Part shown: piece by piece, positions 29,116-39,643 of the stretch | Numbering within the stretch: position 1 is the first letter of the stretch | Layout of the letters: each line of letters starts with the position of its first letter | Assembly (NCBI RefSeq): GCF_000613845.1 | Contig: NZ_BAJT01000003.1 | Coordinates: forward strand, 62,001 to 126,000 | DNA length: 64,000 bases | DNA from: Asaia astilbis JCM 15831 | Lineage (GTDB): Bacteria; Pseudomonadota; Alphaproteobacteria; Acetobacterales; Acetobacteraceae | Direction of reading: 5' to 3' | Position numbers and translations under genes: made by a program | The notes under the pieces: model-generated | The model's database searches: none | Told to the model about the DNA's origin: nothing | Seen by the model: the letters and a program-made list of their open reading frames with translations, nothing else

Positions 29116-30108
29116 TCACTGCGGAGCATGCTCGTTGAGATAACGCGCATAGAGCGCGCCGATGGCGGCGGAAGCCAGCCGAGCCGTTGCGTCGTCAGCG
29201 CGGCTTGTGAGCAGAACAGGCACTTTAGCGCCCATGACAATGCCTGAGGTTGAGGCCTTGCCCAGAAAGGCAAGGGCTTTGACGAGGATGTTGCCGGCCT
29301 CCAGGTCTGGCGCGATCAGAATCTGGGCGCGCCCTGCGACCGGTGACTCCACGCCCTTGATTTGAGCAGACTCGCGGCTGACGGCGACATCCAGAGCCAG
29401 AGGGCCATCAAGGATGCCGTTCACGATCTCTTTTCGATCGGCCATTTTGCACAGGCTCGCCGCGTCGAGAGTGCCTGAATTTTCGTGTTGATCGTCTCGA
29501 CAGCCGAGAGCAAGGCCACTCGCGGTGTGCCAAGTCCCAGAGCATGATGAAGATCGATGCTGTTCTGCACGATGTCGCGTTTCGTGATCAGATCCGGCTC
29601 GATATTGATGGCTGCGTCCGAGACAAGGAGAAGGTCAGGATAATCGGGCACTGCGATGCAGAACACATGGCTCATGCGGCGTCGGGTCCGGAGACCGCTC
29701 TCCTGCTTGATTATTCCCGCCATAAATGTGTCGGTATGCAGGCTGCCCTTCGTGATCCCGGCAACTTCGCCCGAATGGACCAACGCGACGGCGTGTTTGA
29801 CAGCGCTCGCCGGATCGCTGGCCTGCTCGATGCGCATCCCGGTGATATCCAGATCGGCTTCAAGGGCTGTTTTCTCGATAGCGGAGCGATCGCCGACCAG
29901 AACTGGTTGAATGATACCATGACGAGCAGCTTCGACCGCGCCGCCCAGCGCATGAGTGCTGCAAGGCCAGACGATTGCGTAAGGCACGGGTCCAAGTTGA
30001 GAGGCCTTTGCGACGATGTCTCTCATCAAGGCGTGAGGCTCAGGAAATAAGTGTGAGAGTTCGGCGTCCTGAGCGGATGGTTGCGTCGGGGCATGGCTCT
30101 CTTGCATG
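29116..30108 (-). CDS. phosphate acetyl/butyryltransferase, frameshift
   Basis: Transfers an acyl group between CoA and phosphate (Pta/Ptb family). It is about 330 residues when repaired. The ATG ends at 30108 with GAGGAG upstream. Motifs: ITKGSLHTDTF, VFCIAVPDYPDLLLVSDAAINIEPDL and, after the break, GPLALDVAVSRESAQIKG and APDLEAGNILVKALAF, which bind CoA and phosphate. The frame breaks at about 29474 (one C missing on the plus strand). Adding it gives IQGTLDAASLCKMADR. No acetate kinase gene is adjacent, which is unusual for this enzyme. Confidence 0.86.
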
Positions 30109-30366
30109 GGCAAGTCTCTCCTCTCTCGCGTCGAACGCCTGAACGCCATAGGCGGCGATGGAACGTGCTCGATGTGAGCGAGCTGGACGCGTCTTGTGTG
30201 ACGTCACCTTAACAGAGGGAACGCTCTATCGAAGGATCAGCATTACTTGAACGCCGTAACGTTTTACGACGCAGGTCGAAGCAGCCAGATTAAGTTATTC
30301 ATGCCGTGTAGGCGTTTCTCATTGTTTTGAGGCCTGCCCTCTGAGGACTTTCGCTGCCGAAATAAC

Positions 30367-30579
30367 TCAGCGCAGCGAACGTCTACCTTCAAGCGGACGC
30401 ACGATGCCGAGCAGTGCGCGTGCGAACACCATGAGCATGCCGAGAATGAACAAGGCTTCTCCTATGAGATCGAGCGCATCGATAATCTGCGTGCTGATGA
30501 GTGGGAAGATCACGCTCGTAGCGGAGGAAAATGCCCAGACGAAGAGAGCCACAAGAAGAGGGATTGAAGTTTTTAACAT
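30367..30579 (-). CDS. small membrane protein, unknown
   Basis: 70 residues from the ATG ending at 30579, which has AGG a few bases upstream. A longer start at 30609 lacks a ribosome site. Two hydrophobic helices, about residues 4-22 (IPLLVALFVWAFSSATSVIF) and 35-55 (GEALFILGMLMVFARALLGIV), separated by a short loop, with a basic tail ending EGRRSLR. No family recognised. Its coding potential rests on the two clean helices and the ribosome site only. Confidence 0.45.
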   Translation of the reverse strand: MLKTSIPLLVALFVWAFSSATSVIFPLISTQIIDALDLIGEALFILGMLMVFARALLGIVRPLEGRRSLR

Positions 30580-30967
30580 CTTACCTAAACATAAGTTAAT
30601 AAATATCACGAATGAGTGTAATTTACTAACGTCGATTAACTATAGATGTTCGGGCCCTGTCGTCAGTTAAATATTTTGTCTTTTTTGAAACTCTCGCAAG
30701 ACGTATCTTGGCAGTGTCTTCCTTGTCGAAAACGAAAGAGATCTCTCTTTCCAGATGATGCTCTGACGCACACCTAGAGCATGTGCGGAACTCATGAGGA
30801 TATTGAGAAGAGCCGCCGTGATCGTGCACTCGGTTCGTAATGCAGTTTGATCTCTGACGTCGTTGAACCATCGGGTTTTCGGTGAGCCCACGCCTGCGTT
30901 CTGGAATGAGTTGAATGCCTCAGTGAGCGCTCACTCAGTCTCGGTCTGAAGAGTTGGGATTTACGGC
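30580..30967. other. 388-bp stretch without a convincing gene
   Basis: Lower GC than its surroundings. A 74-codon frame on the minus strand (30667-30891) starts MGSPKTRWFNDVRDQTALR, but it has no family I know and no clear ribosome site, so it is left uncalled. It may be the remains of an inserted element or untranslated leader DNA. Confidence 0.4.
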
Positions 30968-32116
30968 TTATCTCGCAGGCGAGTCAGGAGGGGCACGTTC
31001 AAGTCTCGTTATCGCGCCGTCGAGCAATTCAGATGTCAGAGCCTGTTCGTCGAGATCCAGCACCATATAGGACAGGCCGCGACGTGACGCGATCACGTAA
31101 AAACAGTTCCTCAGATGCGACTGCCCGTCGAGTTGTCGGTTGAGCTCGAGGATTTTCGTGCCTGGCGAGAAAATGCCAGGTTAGCGAGGCCCGCGCCATG
31201 TGGCGCCAGTATACACTCAGCCTGTCGGAAAAGCGCGATTTGAGTCTCAAGATCCAGGGTCTCAAGGTAGATTTTTTGGAATCCTTTGCCTTCTAGAACA
31301 GGGTCTATCTGGTTTTGTTCCTCCGGACTGATGCGGCTATCATGTCCCCCTTCGCGTGTGACGTAAAAGCGTGAGGCAGATCGTGCCTCACAGGCACTGC
31401 CATCGTATCGAAATGGCGGTGAGGCTCAGGAAAGTTCAGATACAGCTCGGGCATTGTAGGACTGTGCCAGAGGAAATGAAGTTTTTTGGCTCTGTGCACG
31501 CCGTCTGAAGCGCGGAAAATACGATCCTGAATATTTGCCAGGCGAAGAGATGTTTCGAAGGTTTCTGGAGCGAAAGCGGGCCGTCGGGTAGCTTCCGCTT
31601 TCGGCATGTCTGGTACAATAAAACGGGTCTGCGGAGGAAGATAGGTCTTGGCAAGCTGCATTTTGGACACACCGTAGAGTATCCAGTGGTAGTAGTTCCG
31701 CCAGGCTGCATCGAACCCCAGGAATACCTCATCCTGCTCTTCATGCTCTTGCATGTCCGGTAGGCGTTGGTTGGATTGGTACATGCCGTGCTGGCAAAAG
31801 CACGAGGCTCGATGATCATACGGTGTTGCTGATCGATGATCATGCCGTCCAGGCCCGGATGTAGCACGAAGCGGGCATTTTCCAGGGTGAACAGGAAAAG
31901 CTGGTTGAGCGGCGTCTCTATCGTCTTGTCCGCTGCACCGTAACGTGCGCCGTAGAGTGAAAGTCCTCTGGCGAATCCCTGATCAGGTTGCTCGTCATAG
32001 GCCGGGATCGGTGACGGCTGTGCTTGAGGCGCCATAAGCGATATGGGTTGGCTCGGTATGCCGTCGAACGCGGAGCAGTCATGCAAGACTAAGAGAGCGT
32101 CCTGTTTTCCTGACAT
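30968..32116 (-). CDS. glycosyltransferase family 61 (DUF563-like) protein, three frameshifts
   Basis: Seen only when three frames are joined. The N-terminal part (from the ATG ending at 32116) leads to the family core FLGFDAAWRNYYHWILYG. Next is RFYVTREGGHDSRISPEEQ, then the signature ECILAPHGAGLANLAF, and PGTKILELNRQ, with the end at the stop at 30968. Breaks are near 31790, 31375 and 31164. Adding one base to a C-run (minus strand) at each restores the motif across the junction (SHGMYQS, then ASRFYVTR, then FSRPGTKIL). Repaired length is about 383 residues, normal for GT61, which transfer sugars such as xylose or GlcNAc in capsule or glycan pathways. It lies in a lower-GC accessory stretch. 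Confidence 0.75.
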
Positions 32117-32579
32117 CCTGCGGCCTTCCTGAAAAGCAATGGAGGTCCGTTAGTAAATCACGCTTCCTGCATGATCTAGGCATGTGCCGAAAATTCCTCG
32201 GACTTCGGTGAAAGGCTCGGGAAGTTTTGGAGTTCGGACTCCGTTCTTTTTGAGATAAATATCCTGCTTTCCGGCGGTCTCGCTGTTTGGACTTCGGAGT
32301 TATCCAGGAAGCGGAGCGGCCTCATGCTTCGCGTTCTGGTGTAAGGGCAGGGCGCCTGAACTTCACCGATGTTCGACGGGAACGTGTCTGCGCGACTCAG
32401 TGGCGTGATCGAAACTCGCTGCGACAGGCTTTGAGGGTTCTGTGCACATAGACCGGCTCGCCAATGTCAGCCGGGACGATACCAGATCGTGGTGCTATCA
32501 AGAAACGCCTGTCGCGCTTAGTGCAAAGCTTCTGGACGCTGATATATACAAATTTTTTCGGGGGTTTCTACGGACCGGA
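32117..32579. other. 463-bp stretch without a gene
   Basis: No frame with family features on either strand. A short hairpin, GGAGT (32229-32233), loop TCGG, ACTCC (32238-32242), then GTTCTTTTT, looks like a weak plus-strand terminator without an evident upstream plus-strand gene. The leader of the GT61-like gene should also lie here. Confidence 0.4.
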
Positions 32580-32654
32580 TGGTGGGCGCAACAGGGATTG
32601 AACCTGTGACCCCTACCATGTCAAGGTAGTGCTCTACCGCTGAGCTATGCGCCC
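32580..32654 (-). tRNA. tRNA-Val (anticodon GAC)
   Basis: 75 bases on the minus strand with encoded CCA at 32580-32582. Acceptor GGGCGCA/TGCGCCC, D-arm TAGCTCAGCGGTAGAGC, anticodon stem CTACC/GGTAG with loop TTGACAT giving GAC at 32620-32622, T-loop TTCAATC. Confidence 0.96.
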
Positions 32655-32739
32655 ATCCGGTCCGTGAGCGGCGTTTTAGCGGGCGTTGACGGGGCTGGCA
32701 AGATAGGTTTTCTAAAAAAAACACCAAAGCGGAAAAAAA

Positions 32740-33632
32740 ATGACATCAGGCGATCCGGTGGAGCCAAAGCTCTGTCTTTCAAAGAGTTTTTTGCTGCGGG
32801 ACGTCTCTGAGCCTGTCGCACCGATCGTTCTGGCCTCGCCGCATTCAGGACGGGATTACCCCGAAGCGTTCCTCAGGCTGTCGCGCCTCGATCTGCTATC
32901 GTTGCGTCGCAGTGAGGATGCCTATGTCGATCAGCTCTTCGAAGCGGCGCCAGACTCAGGCTTACCGCTTTTGAGCGCCCAATTTCCGAGATCGTATTGT
33001 GACGTGAATCGATATGCCTGGGAGCTGGACCCCGGCATGTTCCGCGAGAGCCTCCCGCAAGGCAGTCTGATCAAAACCGAGAAGGTGCGGAACGGGCTCG
33101 GCATGATGGCGCGCATTGCAGGCGCGGGGAAGGGGATCTATCGGCATCAATTGCCCGTGTCCGAGGCTTACGAGCGGATCGAAACGTGCTGGCTCCCTTA
33201 TCACGAGGCGCTGGAGGCCTTGATAAGTCGCTGCGTGGCGCGCTTTGGGATGTGTCTGCTGATCGACCTGCACTCGATGCCCAGTTTGTCCCATCTGCGC
33301 CTGCCGCAAATCGTGTTGGGCGACCTCCACGGTAAAAGCTGTGCACCGGAATTGATAGAGGGTGTGGCGGCGAGTCTTGCGAGCTGGGTTTTTCAATCGG
33401 ACGCAATCGCCCCTATGCCGGGGGATATATAACGGCGCATCATGGGGCTCCTGCGCAAAACGTCCATGTCATCCAGATGGAAATCGCGCGCGGGCTCTAT
33501 CTGGATGAGCTGGCAGTTGAACCATCTACGGGATTTGCCGAGCTCAAGGCCAAGCTTGACGCATTTTTGCTGCAAGTCAGCGCGTTGGCGAACGCGTTCT
33601 CGTGCGCAGACAAGGCGAGTGCCTGCGCCTGA
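32740..33632 (+). CDS. N-formylglutamate amidohydrolase family protein, frameshift
   Basis: Zinc hydrolase of the HutG-type family, releasing formate from N-formylglutamate or acting on related amides. Family motifs: VLASPHSGRDYP, RSEDAYVDQLF, FPRSYCDVNRYAWELDP (first Asp/Arg block), LLIDLHSMPS and, after the break, PYAGGYITAHHGAP and VIQMEIARGLYLDE. The frame breaks at about 33385. One added T gives SLGFSIGRNRPYAGGYI. Repaired length is about 297 residues, ending at 33632. ATG start at 32740, 86 bp past tRNA-Val. No hut cluster is nearby, so the substrate is uncertain. Confidence 0.87.
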
Positions 33633-33775
33633 CGCGATCAACTCCGGCTGATTCCGGGCCGAAAGGGCTCGATTGATGCTAGCAAGCTGTGTTTCAAAGG
33701 ACGTCTGGTCTGCCGTCCGCATGATGCGGGCCCCGGCGTACCAAAGATGTTCAAAAGACTAGGAAGAGCTGCCTC

Positions 33776-35254
33776 ATGTCCAAGACCTGCCAAGAGCGCC
33801 CGGATATTGTCCTGATTGGTGCTGGTGTCATGAGTGCCAGTTTCGCCGCTCTCATCCGCTCGCTCGACCCGAGTCTGACAATCAGTGTCTTCGAGACACT
33901 GGATGCCTGCGCGAAGGAGAGCTCGGAGGCGTGGAATAACGCAGGCACAGGTCATGCTGCCTATTGCGAACTGAATTACACAACCAAGCGCAAGGATGGC
34001 AGCATCGATATCGCCAAGGCGCTCGATGTTAACACGGAGTTCGACCTGTCGCGTCAGCTCTGGTCGCATCTGGTTGAAACCGGGTGGATCGAAAAGCCGG
34101 ATGCGTTCATTCGCAATTGTCCGCATATGAGCTTCGTGCGCGGGGAAGAAAACGTCGCGTTTTTGCGCGCGCGCTATGACGCCATGGTCAGCCATCATTG
34201 CTTCGACAGCATGAGCTATACCGAAGATCCCGCGCTTATCGCGGAATGGGCACCTCTCATGATGGCGCGTCGGAACCCGAGCGAGAAAGTGGCAGCGACG
34301 CGGGTGACGGAAGGGACGGATGTCGATTTCGGCTCGCTGACACGAGTCCTGTTTTCGCGCCTGTCGCAGGAAAACGGGGTCGAGCTTCATTACCGCCATA
34401 AGGTGACAGCTCTTGATCGCCAGCGCGATGGACGCTGGCAGGTCAGTGTGCGCGACGGTGAAACCGGAGGGGTGAAAACCGTCTCGGCCGGGTTCGTTTT
34501 TGTCGGGGCTGGTGGCGCGGCGCTGGATCTGCTCAAGCGCGCTCACGTGCCTGAAGCCCATGGCTATGCGGGTTTCCCGGTGAGTGGTTTATTCCTGCAT
34601 GCGGATACGCTGGATCTTTGTCAGCGTCACACAGCAAAGGTTTATGGCAAGGCTGCCGTTGGGTCGCCGCCCATGTCGGTGCCCCATCTCGACACCCGCG
34701 TGATCGGCGGGCGGCCCTATCTGCTCTTCGGGCCTTATGCCGGGTTTACAACCAAGTTTCTAAAATCAGGCAGCTGGATGGATCTTCCACGGTCGATCAC
34801 CAAAGATAATGCCAAGGCGATGCTCGACGTTGCGATGGATAATCATGACCTCGTGCGCTACCTCATCGGTCAGGTTTTGCAGAGGCCCTCTTCACGCTTT
34901 GCGGCGCTGAAGGATTTTTACCCGTCTGCACGCGAGCAGGACTGGAAGGTCGCTGTGGCTGGGCAGCGCGTGCAGATTATCAAGAGAGAGAAGGGGCGCG
35001 GCACCCTTAAATTCGGCACGGAAGTTCTCGCGACGGAAGATCATAGCCTCGCCGCCGTGCTCGGGGCATCTCCGGGCGCTTCCATTGCCGCATCTGTGGC
35101 TTTGCAAGTGGTGCAGAAGAACTTTGCGCATCGTCTGCCTGAATGGCAGGAGCGGCTCCAGACCATCATTCCAAGTTTCGGTGTCGATTTGCGCGAGGAT
35201 GAGGCGCTTTGCCGGTCAATCCGCGCGCATACAGCGAGCGTGCTTGGTATCTGA
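33776..35254 (+). CDS. mqo: malate:quinone oxidoreductase
   Basis: Membrane-associated FAD enzyme oxidising malate to oxaloacetate with electron transfer to ubiquinone. It serves in place of, or alongside, NAD malate dehydrogenase and is typical of acetic acid bacteria. It is 492 residues. FAD-binding N-terminus DIVLIGAGVMSASFAAL, then ESSEAWNNAGTGHAAYCELNYT, the strongest Mqo signature. Later blocks are GTDVDFGSLTR, VFVGAGGAALDLL and FGPYAGFTTKFLK. The frame is intact. ATG at 33776. Confidence 0.97.
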   Translation: MSKTCQERPDIVLIGAGVMSASFAALIRSLDPSLTISVFETLDACAKESSEAWNNAGTGHAAYCELNYTTKRKDGSIDIAKALDVNTEFDLSRQLWSHLVETGWIEKPDAFIRNCPHMSFVRGEENVAFLRARYDAMVSHHCFDSMSYTEDPALIAEWAPLMMARRNPSEKVAATRVTEGTDVDFGSLTRVLFSRLSQENGVELHYRHKVTALDRQRDGRWQVSVRDGETGGVKTVSAGFVFVGAGGAALDLLKRAHVPEAHGYAGFPVSGLFLHADTLDLCQRHTAKVYGKAAVGSPPMSVPHLDTRVIGGRPYLLFGPYAGFTTKFLKSGSWMDLPRSITKDNAKAMLDVAMDNHDLVRYLIGQVLQRPSSRFAALKDFYPSAREQDWKVAVAGQRVQIIKREKGRGTLKFGTEVLATEDHSLAAVLGASPGASIAASVALQVVQKNFAHRLPEWQERLQTIIPSFGVDLREDEALCRSIRAHTASVLGI

Positions 35255-35261
35255 GCACTTT

Positions 35262-35284
35262 CCGTCACCTTATCAGAGTGACGG
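35262..35284 (+). terminator. hairpin after mqo
   Basis: CCGTCAC (35262-35268) pairs with GTGACGG (35278-35284) around a nine-base loop, seven bases after the mqo stop. No T-run follows, so the role is tentative. Confidence 0.4.
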
Positions 35285-35350
35285 TCGCGGCGGCTAGATC
35301 GGGTTTGCGCCGGGGGCAATAGTCATTCTGCCATCGGGGCTGGCATGGGA

Positions 35351-35818
35351 TCACTCTTTGATCGTTGCATCCAGCCAGGATTGAAGCGTGTAGGCGGCAG
35401 CCATTTTGTCCACGACTTCGGCGCGCCTTTTGCGCGTCATGTCGGCCTCCTGAATGAGAAAGCGGTTTACGGCGCTCGACGATAGTCGCTCGTCCCAGCA
35501 GCAGGCTGGAAGCTCGAGACGTTCGGAGAGTTCAGTCATCCAATCCTGAGCGGAGCGGGCTGCCGGGCCGAAAGAGCCATCGAGGGAGAGAGGCAGTCCG
35601 CAGATAAGGCCGCCGATACCCTCTTTATGCGCAATCTTTGCAAGTTCCTGCGCTGTTTCGCCAAATTTACCGCGTTTCAGGCTCTGATAGGGCGAGGCCA
35701 GCATGAGGGTGACATCGCTCAGCGCGATGCCAATGGTTTTTTTCCCCGGGTCCAGTCCGAGCAGTCGGGAACCGGGGGGGAGGGCGTCGCGCAAGGCGTA
35801 TGGATTGAACAGACTCAT
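35351..35818 (-). CDS. ruvX: putative Holliday junction resolvase RuvX/YqgF
   Basis: 155-residue RNase H-fold protein implicated in 16S rRNA 5' processing and/or Holliday-junction resolution. Motifs: LLGLDPGKKTIGIALSD (first catalytic Asp), GLICGLPLSLDGS and WDERLSSSAVNRFLI with the conserved Asp-Glu, plus a final D in EVVDKMAAAYTLQ. Divergent from gatC with about 75 bp between starts, a common arrangement in Acetobacteraceae. Confidence 0.95.
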   Translation of the reverse strand: MSLFNPYALRDALPPGSRLLGLDPGKKTIGIALSDVTLMLASPYQSLKRGKFGETAQELAKIAHKEGIGGLICGLPLSLDGSFGPAARSAQDWMTELSERLELPACCWDERLSSSAVNRFLIQEADMTRKRRAEVVDKMAAAYTLQSWLDATIKE

Positions 35819-35892
35819 GGGAAGGCGTTATGATCTCTCAAAATTCTCGACCGTCGGGATTATCCGCTCACTTTCAGGAAAGTCGATCCTTT

Positions 35893-36180
35893 ATGTCGTT
35901 GGAAACGCGCACTGTCAGGCGCATAGCAAAACTGGCCCGAATTGGCCTGAGCGATCAGGAATGCGAAGCCATGCGTCAGGAGCTAGATGGCATCCTGGGT
36001 TGGGTCGACCAACTGAATGAAGTCGATGTCACCGATGTGCCGCCAATGATCGGGACCGGTCTGGCTGTTCCGCGCCTGCGCGCCGATTTCGTGACCGATG
36101 GCGACAAGCGCGACGCCGTGCTGGCCAATGCTCCCGATAGCGCTGGTCCCTATTTCACTGTTCCCAAGGTTGTTGAGTGA
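35893..36180 (+). CDS. gatC: Asp/Glu-tRNA amidotransferase subunit GatC
   Basis: 95-residue linker subunit of the GatCAB amidotransferase that converts Asp-tRNA(Asn) and Glu-tRNA(Gln) to the amide forms. The family start is the ATG at 35893 ([16 protein letters not shown]), not the upstream ATG at 35830. The pattern [18 protein letters not shown] and [11 protein letters not shown] is typical. Its stop overlaps the gatA start. Confidence 0.95.
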   Translation: MSLETRTVRRIAKLARIGLSDQECEAMRQELDGILGWVDQLNEVDVTDVPPMIGTGLAVPRLRADFVTDGDKRDAVLANAPDSAGPYFTVPKVVE

Positions 36181-37658
36181 TGCATGATCTGACCCTCGCC
36201 TCCGCGCGAAAGGCTCTCAGAGAGCGCCGTCTCTCCGCTGTTGAACTGACCGATCATTTCCTGTCTTCGATCAAGAATCTGGATGGTGACATCAACAGCT
36301 TCGTGACCGTGACAGAAGATCAGGCACGTGCGTCTGCCCGTGCCGCCGACGCGCTTCTGGCGACTGAAAATGCGCCGTCCCTCTGTGGCATCCCGCTGGG
36401 CATCAAGGATCTGTTCTGTACCAATGGTGTCCGCACCACGGCATCGAGCAACATCCTGCGCAATTTCGTACCGCCCTATGAGAGCACGGTGACGTCGAAT
36501 CTTCTGGCCGATGGGGCAATTTTCCTCGGCAAGATGAATCTCGATGAGTTCGCGATGGGCTCGACGAACATGACGTCTGCTTTCGGTCCGGTCACCAATC
36601 CGTGGCGTCGTAAGGGCTCTGACGTCAAGCTCGTGCCGGGCGGATCTTCGGGTGGCTCGGCTGCTGCTGTGGCTGCTGGCCTTGCTCTAGGAACGACCGG
36701 TACGGACACCGGCGGGTCAATCCGCCAGCCTGCGGCCTTCTGCGGTATTACGGGTATCAAGCCGACCTATGGTCGTTGCTCGCGTTTTGGCACGATTGCT
36801 TTTGCAAGCTCGCTCGATCAGGCCGGCCCGATGGCGCGTACCATGGAAGATTGCGCCATCATGCTGGAATCCATGGCCGGTTTTGACGCCAAGGACAGCA
36901 CTTCGGTCGATCGCGTCGTCCCGCGTTATGAAGACGCGCTTGAGCGTGGTGTGAAGGGGATGAAAGTCGGTATCCCTCGCGAATATCGCCCCGACACCTT
37001 GCCCGCTGATATTGCGGCACTCTGGGATCAGGGTATTGCCTGGCTGCGCGACGCCGGAGCTGAAATCGTCGATGTGTCGCTTCCGCATACGAAATACGGT
37101 TTGCCGACTTACTACATCGTGGCGCTGGCCGAAGCTTCGTCCAATCTCGCCCGCTATGACGGTGTGCGGTTCGGTGAGCGCGTCAACGCCGACAGCCTGG
37201 ATGAGCTGTACGAAGCCACCCGTCATGCAGGGTTTGGTGAGGAAGTACGCCGTCGTATCCTGATGGGCACGTATGTGCTGTCGTCCGGATATTACGACGC
37301 CTATTATCTGCGCGCTCAGAAAGTACGGACGCTGATCCAGCGTGACTTCCTGAATGCGTTCGAGAATGTCGACGTTCTGCTGACACCGACCGCACCTTCG
37401 GCCGCTTTCGCGCATTCCGAACGGCCGACCGATCCTGTGCAGATTTATCTCAACGATATCTTCACTGTCCCGGCCAGCATGGCTGGTGTTCCGGCGCTTT
37501 CGCTCCCCGCCGGGCTCGACCATGACGGTCTGCCGCTGGGTCTGCAGCTGATCGGTCGCTATTTTGAGGAAGAGACATTGTTCGCCGCCGGACGTGTCAT
37601 GGAAAAAGCAGCGGGCTTCACGCACAGACCCGCCCTGCATGCGGGAGCGATCGCATGA
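36180..37658 (+). CDS. gatA: Asp/Glu-tRNA amidotransferase subunit GatA
   Basis: Amidase-signature subunit producing ammonia from glutamine. It is 492 residues from the ATG at 36180, which overlaps the gatC stop. The Ser-cisSer-Lys triad is seen in [10 protein letters not shown] (Lys), [15 protein letters not shown] (cis-Ser) and [15 protein letters not shown] (nucleophile Ser). The frame is intact. Overlaps gatB by four bases (ATGA), a tight gatCAB operon. Confidence 0.97.
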   Translation: MHDLTLASARKALRERRLSAVELTDHFLSSIKNLDGDINSFVTVTEDQARASARAADALLATENAPSLCGIPLGIKDLFCTNGVRTTASSNILRNFVPPYESTVTSNLLADGAIFLGKMNLDEFAMGSTNMTSAFGPVTNPWRRKGSDVKLVPGGSSGGSAAAVAAGLALGTTGTDTGGSIRQPAAFCGITGIKPTYGRCSRFGTIAFASSLDQAGPMARTMEDCAIMLESMAGFDAKDSTSVDRVVPRYEDALERGVKGMKVGIPREYRPDTLPADIAALWDQGIAWLRDAGAEIVDVSLPHTKYGLPTYYIVALAEASSNLARYDGVRFGERVNADSLDELYEATRHAGFGEEVRRRILMGTYVLSSGYYDAYYLRAQKVRTLIQRDFLNAFENVDVLLTPTAPSAAFAHSERPTDPVQIYLNDIFTVPASMAGVPALSLPAGLDHDGLPLGLQLIGRYFEEETLFAAGRVMEKAAGFTHRPALHAGAIA

Positions 37659-39112
37659 GTAGCTATCATATCGAAGGCAGCACTGGCACCTGGGAGATCG
37701 TTGTCGGTCTCGAGGTGCACGCGCAGGTCATCAGCCATGCCAAGTTGTTTTCCGGCGCATCTGCCGAATATGGCGGTGAGCCGAATACTCATGTCAGCCT
37801 GATCGATGCCGGTTTTCCGGGCATGCTGCCTGTCATCAATGCTGAATGCGTTGCCCAGGCCGTTCGTACGGGTCTCGGTCTGAACGCCCAGATCCATCTG
37901 ATGAGCCGCTTCGATCGCAAGAACTATTTCTATGCCGATCTGCCGCAGGGCTATCAGATCAGTCAGTTCGCTCACCCGATTGTGGGCGAGGGAAAGGTCG
38001 AGATCGAGCTCGCCGATGGTTCGGTTCGGCATATCGGCGTGACTCGTCTGCATCTGGAGCAGGATGCCGGCAAGTCAATGCACGATCAGGATCCTGCACG
38101 ATCCTTCATTGATTTGAACCGTGCCGGTGTAGCGCTGATGGAAATCGTCAGTGAGCCCGATATCCGCTCACCTGAAGAAGCAGGGGCCTATCTGCGCAAG
38201 CTTCGCCAGATCCTGCGATATCTCGGCACCTGCGACGGCAATATGGATGAAGGCTCGATGCGTGCTGACGTCAATGTGTCGGTGCGCAAGGCGGGTGAAG
38301 ACTATCGGACGCGCTGCGAGATCAAGAACGTCAACTCGATCCGCTTTGTCATGCAGGCGATCGAGGTTGAGGCACAGCGTCAGGTCGAGATCTGGGAGGC
38401 TGGCGGCACGGTCGATCAGGAAACGCGTCTGTTCGATCATGTGCGGAGCGAGACACGCTCGCTGCGTTCCAAGGAAGATGCACATGATTACCGCTACTTC
38501 CCCGATCCTGATCTTTTGCCGCTTCTGCTTGAACAGGATTGGGTGGATGGTCTGCGCGCGGCTCTTCCGGAGCTGCCTGAAGCCAAGCGTGCACGTCTCG
38601 AGAAGACTTATGGCATCTCACGCTATGAATCGGGTGTGCTGACTGTGGAGCAGGCCATTGCCGATTTCTACGAGACGGTAGCGAAAGGCAGCGATCCGCG
38701 CCTTGCCGTGACCTGGATGTTGGGTGATTTCTTCGGCGCACTGAACCGCATCGGGGCAACCATCGAGACCAGCCCGGTCAAGGCTGAGGGCCTCATGGAA
38801 CTGCTTGCGCTCATCACCGATTCGACGATCAACGGTAAGATCGCCAAGGAAGTGCTTGAGGACATGTTCGAGACCGGGGAGTCTGCCTCCGCGATCGTTG
38901 AGCGTAAGGGGCTGCGTCAGGTCACCGATACAGGCGCGATTGAAGCTGAGATCCGTGGCATCCTTCAGGCCCATGCCGATAAGCTGGCTGAATACAAAAG
39001 TGGCAAGGACAAGCTGTTCGGGTTCTTCGTCGGACAGACGATGAAAGCCATGAAAGGCAAGGCCAATCCGGCCATGGTCAACGAACTGCTGCAAAAGCTT
39101 CTAGCAGAATAA
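37655..39112 (+). CDS. gatB: Asp/Glu-tRNA amidotransferase subunit GatB
   Basis: tRNA-binding and kinase subunit of GatCAB, 485 residues. N-terminus [13 protein letters not shown], then [20 protein letters not shown] and RADVNVSVR. The C-terminal YqeY/tail domain ends [17 protein letters not shown]. Intact and coupled to gatA. The presence of gatCAB implies indirect synthesis of at least one amide tRNA. Confidence 0.97.
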   Translation: MSSYHIEGSTGTWEIVVGLEVHAQVISHAKLFSGASAEYGGEPNTHVSLIDAGFPGMLPVINAECVAQAVRTGLGLNAQIHLMSRFDRKNYFYADLPQGYQISQFAHPIVGEGKVEIELADGSVRHIGVTRLHLEQDAGKSMHDQDPARSFIDLNRAGVALMEIVSEPDIRSPEEAGAYLRKLRQILRYLGTCDGNMDEGSMRADVNVSVRKAGEDYRTRCEIKNVNSIRFVMQAIEVEAQRQVEIWEAGGTVDQETRLFDHVRSETRSLRSKEDAHDYRYFPDPDLLPLLLEQDWVDGLRAALPELPEAKRARLEKTYGISRYESGVLTVEQAIADFYETVAKGSDPRLAVTWMLGDFFGALNRIGATIETSPVKAEGLMELLALITDSTINGKIAKEVLEDMFETGESASAIVERKGLRQVTDTGAIEAEIRGILQAHADKLAEYKSGKDKLFGFFVGQTMKAMKGKANPAMVNELLQKLLAE

Positions 39113-39123
39113 AAATCTGCAAA

Positions 39124-39155
39124 AGGGGGGTTTGACGCCTGAGCCAAATCCCCCT
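39124..39155 (+). terminator. hairpin after gatB
   Basis: AGGGGGGTTTG (39124-39134) pairs, with one G-T wobble, to CAAATCCCCCT (39145-39155) around a ten-base loop, twelve bases after the gatB stop. No T-run follows. Confidence 0.4.
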
Positions 39156-39199
39156 AGAAGCAGTTCTGCAAACGCCGTGAAAACTGCGTCCCTCAAGGC

Positions 39200-39292
39200 G
39201 GAGGGGTGGCCGAGAGGCTGAAGGCGGCGGTTTGCTAAACCGTTGTACGATGTCAAGTCGTACCGTGGGTTCGAATCCCATCCCCTCCGCCA
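39200..39292 (+). tRNA. tRNA-Ser (anticodon GCT)
   Basis: 93 bases with encoded CCA. Acceptor GGAGGGG/CCCCTCC, discriminator G, long variable arm (GTACGATGTCAAGTCGTAC), anticodon loop TTGCTAA with GCT at 39234-39236, T-loop TTCGAATC. Confidence 0.97.
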
Positions 39293-39643
39293 CTTTTTCC
39301 AAGAAAAAAATAGTTACTGTCGTATCGTGCTGGTCCTTTGGACTCGGTTCGTCCCTCACGCAGGCAATGTCTTAACTGAGACCGTGCGAGGGTTTTCCGT
39401 CAGCGCGGCGTTGGTGACATCCGCAGGTCGCCCTCTGAAAGAGACAGGCCTTTGTTGCAGCTGACGGTAGATCCTTTCCTACGCGACGGACGGGCCGAAA
39501 TCTGACTGGATGAGAGACGAACGAGGCACGCCTTCTTTGATCCGGGGACTCAGCAGGTAGGGCGTCAATCGGTAAAACTATCCCGAAGGAGTCTCGTCAG
39601 ACCAATTCCTTCATGGCGAGACCCGGATCACCATCGATGCGAT
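39293..39643. other. 351-bp stretch after tRNA-Ser without a gene
   Basis: No frame with family features. It lies between tRNA-Ser and the PI-PLC-like gene. I looked for a repeat of the tRNA 3' end as an attachment-site scar and did not see a full-length one. Confidence 0.4.

Noticed and set aside
30667-30891. 74-codon minus-strand frame starting MGSPKTRW
   Set aside because: No ribosome site, no family, overlapping alternative frames of equal length; not enough to call a gene.
33633-33775. Possible extra small gene between the amidohydrolase and mqo
   Set aside because: The plus-strand frame reads protein-like (DAGPGVPKMFKRLGRA) but has no start codon of its own after the amidohydrolase stop; could be another undetected indel, but nothing supports a separate gene.
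36717-37640. 307-codon minus-strand frame over gatA
   Set aside because: Shadow of gatA; low-complexity translation with no family features.
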